Below, piece by piece: positions 59,801-64,000 of a stretch of 64,000 nucleotides of DNA. The stretch lies in the NCBI GenBank assembly GCA_004335635.1, contig QAXH01006059.1, forward strand, positions 278 through 64,277. Reading direction: 5' to 3'. The stretch comes from Chloromonas sp. AAM2. Lineage: Eukaryota; Chlorophyta; Chlorophyceae; Chlamydomonadales; Chlamydomonadaceae. Every line of letters starts with the position of its first letter. Within the stretch, counting starts at the first letter, position 1. The notes below the pieces were generated by a model that was given only the letters and a program-made list of their open reading frames with translations, did no database searches and was not told the DNA's origin. Both the position numbers and the translations under genes were made by a program.

Positions 59801-62800
59801 CACTAACCAGAAGAGACCCTGTGAAAAAGTAAAAAACAACGTGCAGCACCAAACAGATGCCTTGATTATGAACAGTCGAGTCTTTATTTGGCATGTGTGT
59901 CAACATGGATGCACACAGTGCAACCTGCTGTTACACCTCTATGCAATGCAACGCAAAACATGTGACTACTGTTCGAAGTCAAGCTGCCTTGAAAACCTGA
60001 GCAGCAGGTGCATGAAGATCGCCATGCATGCTGATGCATGTCACATTGCAAGCCCCCCCATTGGCCCCCCCATTGTCAGCCCGCGTGATCCGTACCAGAA
60101 GAATCAAGATGGCAAAGAAGGAGGTGAAGCTGTTGAAAAGCACCTCCGCTATCTTCCTCAGGCCGTTGAGGTACTTGAACATCTTGAGCACTCGCAGCAC
60201 CCGTAGGGCTCGCATGATGCGTAGAGCACGCATAGACCTGCATCATGGCAACCGCACATACAAAACATCATCAATAGTCCATTGCATGCTCTATATACAT
60301 ATAACGATCATGGCAAATCATAGTAAATAAAGGACGTCTTGTGCAACAACTGGCATGCAACAAGCAGATTCTGTATCCATGCAAGTGACGGATCTCCGCC
60401 AACCTCATCGCCAGCAAGGGCAGCAAAGCATTCTGACTTCGCCTGTGCACAACTCCCTTGACCAGGTGGCTGTCAACAGAATGTCTTTAACTGAGGGTAG
60501 ATCAAAGGCGGTGCCCAACTCGTTCCATGTCAACACGCGTGTTGAGATTTGATGTTGGACGCATAGAATTACCTGAGTGCCGACGGTCCCACAATGAGGA
60601 CAAGGATAATCTCTGTCCAAGATACGGTCACGATCAGGAAGTCAAAGATGTTGAAACCGTCCTGTAAGAGCAGAAGACAAGGGGGCGAATGATCGCATGT
60701 GTTGGTCTGCTCTGCGGCGCATGCTACTCACCCTGACACATGCATACCACTCCAGACGTCAAGCCAGAGACCACATGAGTGCCATCCGAGCACAGGATGC
60801 ATACAAATGTACACACGCCATGCCGCTGCATGCTGACATCATGCGACCCATGCAACCCATGCAAATCGATGAAACCATGCATCCGCATGCAACCCACCTT
60901 GAAGTATTCCCAGAAGCCCATCCCCCAGAGCTTAACAGCGATTTCAATCGTGAAAAGCACAGTCAGGACGATGTTGCAGTCCCAAAGTATTTCAATGGTT
61001 TTTTCAGACATGCCTGCATGCATAACATGGCGGCAGGCACATGCAGTGACCGAGTGATAGCATCAGGAGCTTTAAGTAGTATACCATTTGCACCCTCCTG
61101 CCCTGCAAGTCACCTAAGGCTAGGCAAGTCGCTAGGTTGCATCAGGTCCTTTCATCGTTGGCCCATTTCTTTTAGTGTTGTGAAACTTGCCCTGGCCATC
61201 TCCAGCACCGGGCAATCCAGTTGTACACATCCAGTAGGACTTCCCATGCTAGCCTCTGGTTGGATTGCCTCCTCGATTCTTGCAAAACGGTGCATTGTCT
61301 AAAAGTGTGACCCACAGGCAAACAGTGTGACTAGGAGGCAAGCACTGTGACGCACTCACCGTCATACTCCATGGCCAGCAGAATTGTGCTGATGAGGATG
61401 ATGACCAGGAAGAAGTTGTCGAACAGGGGGTGTTCAGCGACCTTGCGTAATCGGAACTGAAGCTTCAAGCGTGTGCGCACAAACCATGGCATGTCCGCAA
61501 CGATTTCATCAAACTCCTGCAGCCACGTGACGGTTTTCAAGGCCCGCTGACATGTGCATGGATGCCCTTAGCATCGGGCACAAACATGACTCATGTGTGG
61601 ATAGGCACTTAGCATGGAAAACATACGTTGTACGGGATTGTGTGGGACAGTTCAACTTTCACCTCTTCATGCCGTTGAGCAACTATATCTGATTCTGTTG
61701 AAATTGGCAATCTTTGTGCTGTTGAATCAGCCGTTTCCTTGTAATTCGTATGTATTCCTACCTGCTTTGATTACTTGGTTCTAGTAACCAGTATGGCGTA
61801 CTACCAAACCACGTGTCTTGCTCCAAGTTCTTACCTGTATGCTCAGCATGGAAACCGCCATACTGTCCGCTACGACAGGCATATCGCCAGCAGGGTTGCC
61901 ATCCAATGCCCCTCCCTGCGCCTCGGCTGCAGGGTCCGCAGTGGGCTGGCCTAAACCGCAGGCAGACACACTTCTCCCCCGTTCATCATCAGACCTCAAA
62001 TTGCTCCTGGGTAAGACGTTTGCATCCCCTCCCTGAACGATTTGACCCCCTGCATCTGCTTCATTTTCCGAGAGCAGTGGAAGGTCTGTCGAACCTAAGG
62101 ATTGAAACTTGACGGCTGTCCGTTTCTTGACCAGGCCGTCAGCAACGTTTGTTCCGGCACGGCGTGCAGGACTCTTCAGTGGTGAATCTGGAGGCAAGGC
62201 TGCCAAGACGCGTTTGCTCTGGAGTACGCTGTGCAGCTGGCTGTCAAGCATGCCCTTTTCGGAATGCCAGGATGCAGCCTGCAGAGCATATGACACACTT
62301 AGTCATTCATTGACAAACCGGCGCACTCGGCTGCCTGCAACAATGTCAATTGCTGAAAGCCAAGGGATGGCCAAAGGCTGAAGGCCAAGGCTTATAGGTC
62401 ATGGGATGAGACTCACATGACACGAGTCATGCACAAGTCACGTTTCGCAATCATACATGACAAACTGGCGCAACTGGCTGTTGCAACGTTGCCACAACAT
62501 GGAAACTCATTCTTTTCAAAGTCTGATAAGGTACAGCCACTTCTCAGGTGTGTGGTCAGTCACAGGCAAGAATTCCACAGCAGTGCTTTATCCAGTGGAT
62601 GGCAACTGCAAGGCCTTAAGCTAGCCAGCCCACAAGCCATGCTTGCATACTTCAAGGCACTGTGTTCAGGGCACTTTATGAAAAAGTATCCACAGTATTC
62701 GTAACCAATTGCACCCGCTGTATTTATTTATCTATTGTGCCCTTTGGCAAGTCAGGTGTTTGATTTGCAGGTCGTGTCGCTTTCATGTCCGTACCGGCAA

Positions 62801-63520
62801 TACAAGGGTAAAGAGGAGCTACTCACCGAGCTTATCTTTGACTTGACCTTAGAGAACAGGCTGGCAAGCGTATTCTGTTTCTTGCGCATGCCGGTGCGGG
62901 CCTGCTTCATCTCAAACACCGTCTGGGCCTTGGCAAACTTCGTCTTCAGCACGGCGAGAAAGAGATGCACCTGAGAAGCACAGCAGTCACAGAGCAAACC
63001 AACTCCTTGCATGGTTCATGTGCATGTTCCAAGTGCATGTCTCATGCTTCATCTTCCCACACAGCCATAGGTGACAATGGAAGTACATGCACCAGAAGAC
63101 AGGCCGACACATGTTACATGTGCACCAGTTGAATACCAGAGGTTTGAGCAGCTCATGGCAAGTTGAACACTGCCGTTCCATATATCGAAGTCCCACTCAA
63201 GACATATCTACGCGCCCGCCCACCACAAGGCACATTGACACTGAGCCAGCTCCACAGCATGCTGCGGCCACCCAGCCGTCTAGTGCTTCTGGCGTGAGGC
63301 CTGAACAAGGACAGAACAGGCGGCACTGACTTACCACAAAGTATGATCCAAACACGATCAGTGTCACAAAATAGACCGTAGCAAAGGGCGATGTGCCGTC
63401 AACTGTCCGGTACATGATGTAGCCCCAGCTAGTAAGGGTGAGGCATTGGAAATCAGTCAGCATGGCCACAGCCACGTTGTCCCATCCCGCTGTGTTGATG
63501 GTAGTGGAGTGGGCAGTGGT
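49053..63520 (-). CDS. Four-domain voltage-gated cation channel alpha subunit, 5'-partial, 28 exons, 2188 aa in window
   Basis: Exons (5' to 3'): 63520-63335, 62970-62827, 62278-61835, 61516-61360, 61013-60898, 60661-60573, 60237-60096, 59818-59599, 59322-57034, 56910-56832, 56639-56438, 55962-55700, 55260-55068, 54856-54789, 54491-54330, 54063-53886, 53564-53484, 53122-52955, 52606-52471, 52227-52149, 51842-51740, 51337-51235, 50870-50738, 50601-50498, 50378-50131, 49970-49784, 49636-49497, 49205-49053 (TAG). Total 6567 nt in phase. This is a 24-TM pore subunit of the Cav/Nav/NALCN/Cch1 superfamily, lying in the plasma or ciliary membrane. Domain I S1-S5 is outside the window. Filter residues are T/E/N/D, which is atypical. 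S4 helices of II-IV are richly charged, so gating should be voltage-dependent. Algae use related channels (CAV2) for flagellar calcium entry, but selectivity and orthology here are open. Confidence 0.95.
52042..52166. repeat. Perfect 30-bp tandem repeat duplicating a 5' splice site
   Basis: Four identical 30-bp units lie at 52042-52071, 52072-52101, 52102-52131 and 52132-52161, plus TGGCC. On the minus strand each unit holds ACCGGAGATAACTG|GTAAGCC, the end of the domain IV filter exon with its donor. The unit nearest the exon is the working site; three more lie in the intron. Confidence 0.97.
53670..53845. repeat. (GCAC)n microsatellite spanning an assembly gap
   Basis: This simple repeat lies in the channel intron between exons 53886 and 53564. 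The intron cannot be sized because of the internal N-run. Confidence 0.95.
53747..53774. other. Assembly gap (28 N)
   Basis: A run of 28 N inside the GCAC microsatellite. It is intronic, so the channel coding sequence is unaffected. Confidence 0.99.
54551..54635. repeat. About 24-bp tandem repeat in a channel intron
   Basis: About three and a half units of GCATGAGGGGTTGCACATGG, alternating CATG and CTTG endings, lie in the intron 54492-54788. Confidence 0.9.
56303..56400. repeat. Degenerate tandem repeat in a channel intron
   Basis: Three units of roughly 34 bp (CTCACACTAGTCACACCCCA and variants) lie in the intron 55963-56437. Confidence 0.8.
57034..59280 (-). other. Channel II-III linker, very large single exon
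   Basis: About 745 residues of Ser/Pro/Arg-rich, apparently disordered linker are coded by one exon, much longer than typical animal II-III linkers. It contains many basophilic kinase consensus sites (RRRS, KRRAS, RRVS). A duplicated module, RRVSVDMARWLDEQPEA and RRVSAEMSRWLEDQP, lies in the middle. The linker rejoins domain III through exon 56910-56832 (YFDEDHPVRVWVYDRVTTKW). Confidence 0.88.
59300..61516 (-). other. Channel domain II (S1-S6)
   Basis: S1 is in 61516-61360 (DNFFLVIILISTILLAMEYD), S2 in 61013-60898 (NIVLTVLFTIEIAVKLWG), S3 in 60661-60573 (FDFLIVTVSWTEIILVLIV), S4-S5 in 60237-60096 with six Arg at every third position (RALRIMRALRVLRVLK). The pore is in 59818-59599: TFNILNLENWNQQLF, with filter Glu at 59683-59681. 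S6 (YTLLSLFLAVMLEAFEAKY) begins exon 59322. Confidence 0.92.
61835..62278 (-). other. Channel I-II cytoplasmic linker exon
   Basis: This single 148-codon exon, with phase 0 on both sides, is rich in Ser, Pro, Gly and Asp (for example ALPPDSPLKSPARRAG). It has no recognised domain and is probably disordered and regulatory. Confidence 0.8.
62827..63520 (-). other. Channel domain I pore loop and S6
   Basis: Exon 63520-63335 encodes the P-loop DNVAVAMLTDFQCLTLTSW and the start of S6. Aligned to the Cav pattern QCITMEGW, the filter residue is Thr (codon 63433-63431) where Glu or Asp is usual. Exon 62970-62827 completes S6 (VVHLFLAVLKTKFAKAQ) and starts the basic I-II linker (TGMRKKQNTLASLFSKVKSK), the region that binds beta subunits in animal Cav channels. 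S1-S5 of domain I must be upstream of this window. Confidence 0.9.
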
Positions 63521-64000
63521 CTGCAGGATAGACGTGTGTGCGTGGTGAAGAAATCACTGGCTGTGCGTGTGTGTCGAGTGAAAGTGACAGATGTGGTACA
63601 AGCAGTCAACAAGACCAACGCCTGAGCAGCCACATGGGCAGGATGACGGAACAACATGCTGTGCATGTGTGAACGATGAAGGTGATAAATGTGAGTACCG
63701 TGTCACGCAGGCAGCTTGGGCGAGCATAAAATATACCGCGCTGAGAACAGCTGAATCAAATCATGTGCAGACCCATGGTGGAGCATGGCATCTGCTGGAT
63801 TTAGAGCGTTTAGCCCAAGGTGCATGTAAGCGAGTTGGCTGAGGTTTGTGGCCTGACAGCAGTGGATTGGCAAACCATGGCTGACCATGGACGCTGTTCT
63901 TGATAGGCACGTTTCCAGCCAAATGCAGGACACGTCATGCACAACATGCGCTGCCATGCAAATGTAATGCACACCTTCCAGTCACATGCACGACATGCAC
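63521..64000. other. Intron of the channel gene at the window edge
   Basis: The exon at 63520 starts in phase 0 behind a normal acceptor (CCTGCAG), so the gene continues beyond the window. No minus-strand exon coding for domain I S5 was found in these 480 bp. They are rich in CATGCA/TGCATG words, as are other introns here. Confidence 0.6.

Overview
This is a eukaryotic nuclear window, most likely from a flagellated green alga (core chlorophyte). The reasons are spliced genes with short exons and CAG|GTGAGT / GTGCGC-type donors, a clear IFT46 (intraflagellar transport) gene, a plant/algal-type RUS (DUF647) gene, a probable TSET/TPLATE-type SH3 subunit, and a long four-domain voltage-gated cation channel of the kind known from algal flagella. 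There are no operons, tRNAs, rRNAs or CRISPR arrays. I rebuilt every gene by hand by joining exons at GT-AG (three times GC-AG) borders so that phase is kept throughout. All eight models have coding lengths divisible by three.

Layout. 197-4106 (-): 417-aa secreted protein resembling bacterial GIN/DUF2807 beta-helix domains. 4918-10523 (-): 842-aa coiled-coil protein with a TQ-rich repeat region. 10844-14859 (+): IFT46, divergent from the coiled-coil gene across 320 bp. 15312-19343 (-): condensin II subunit CAP-H2. 19842-31361 (-): 26-exon, 1368-aa alpha-helical protein with two SH3 domains (TSH3/TASH3-like). 31686-33811 (+): small TKL/Raf-like kinase, divergent from TSH3 across 324 bp. 37795-45952 (-): RUS/DUF647 membrane protein. 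49053-63520 (-): 28 exons of a voltage-gated cation channel whose 5' end lies beyond the window. Gene-poor stretches are 33812-37794 and 45953-49052.

Most interesting. (1) The channel's four selectivity-filter positions read T/E/N/D rather than EEEE, EEDD or DEKA. (2) The 5' splice site of the domain IV filter exon lies in a perfect 30-bp tandem repeat, giving four identical donors in a row with an in-frame stop in each extra unit. (3) Introns of two unrelated genes (TSH3 and RUS) share one repeat family that ends exactly at the intron 3' splice site, which suggests introner-like elements. (4) A bacterial-type GIN-domain protein is encoded by a 12-exon algal gene. Two assembly gaps (42245-42438 and 53747-53774) lie inside tandem repeats in introns.
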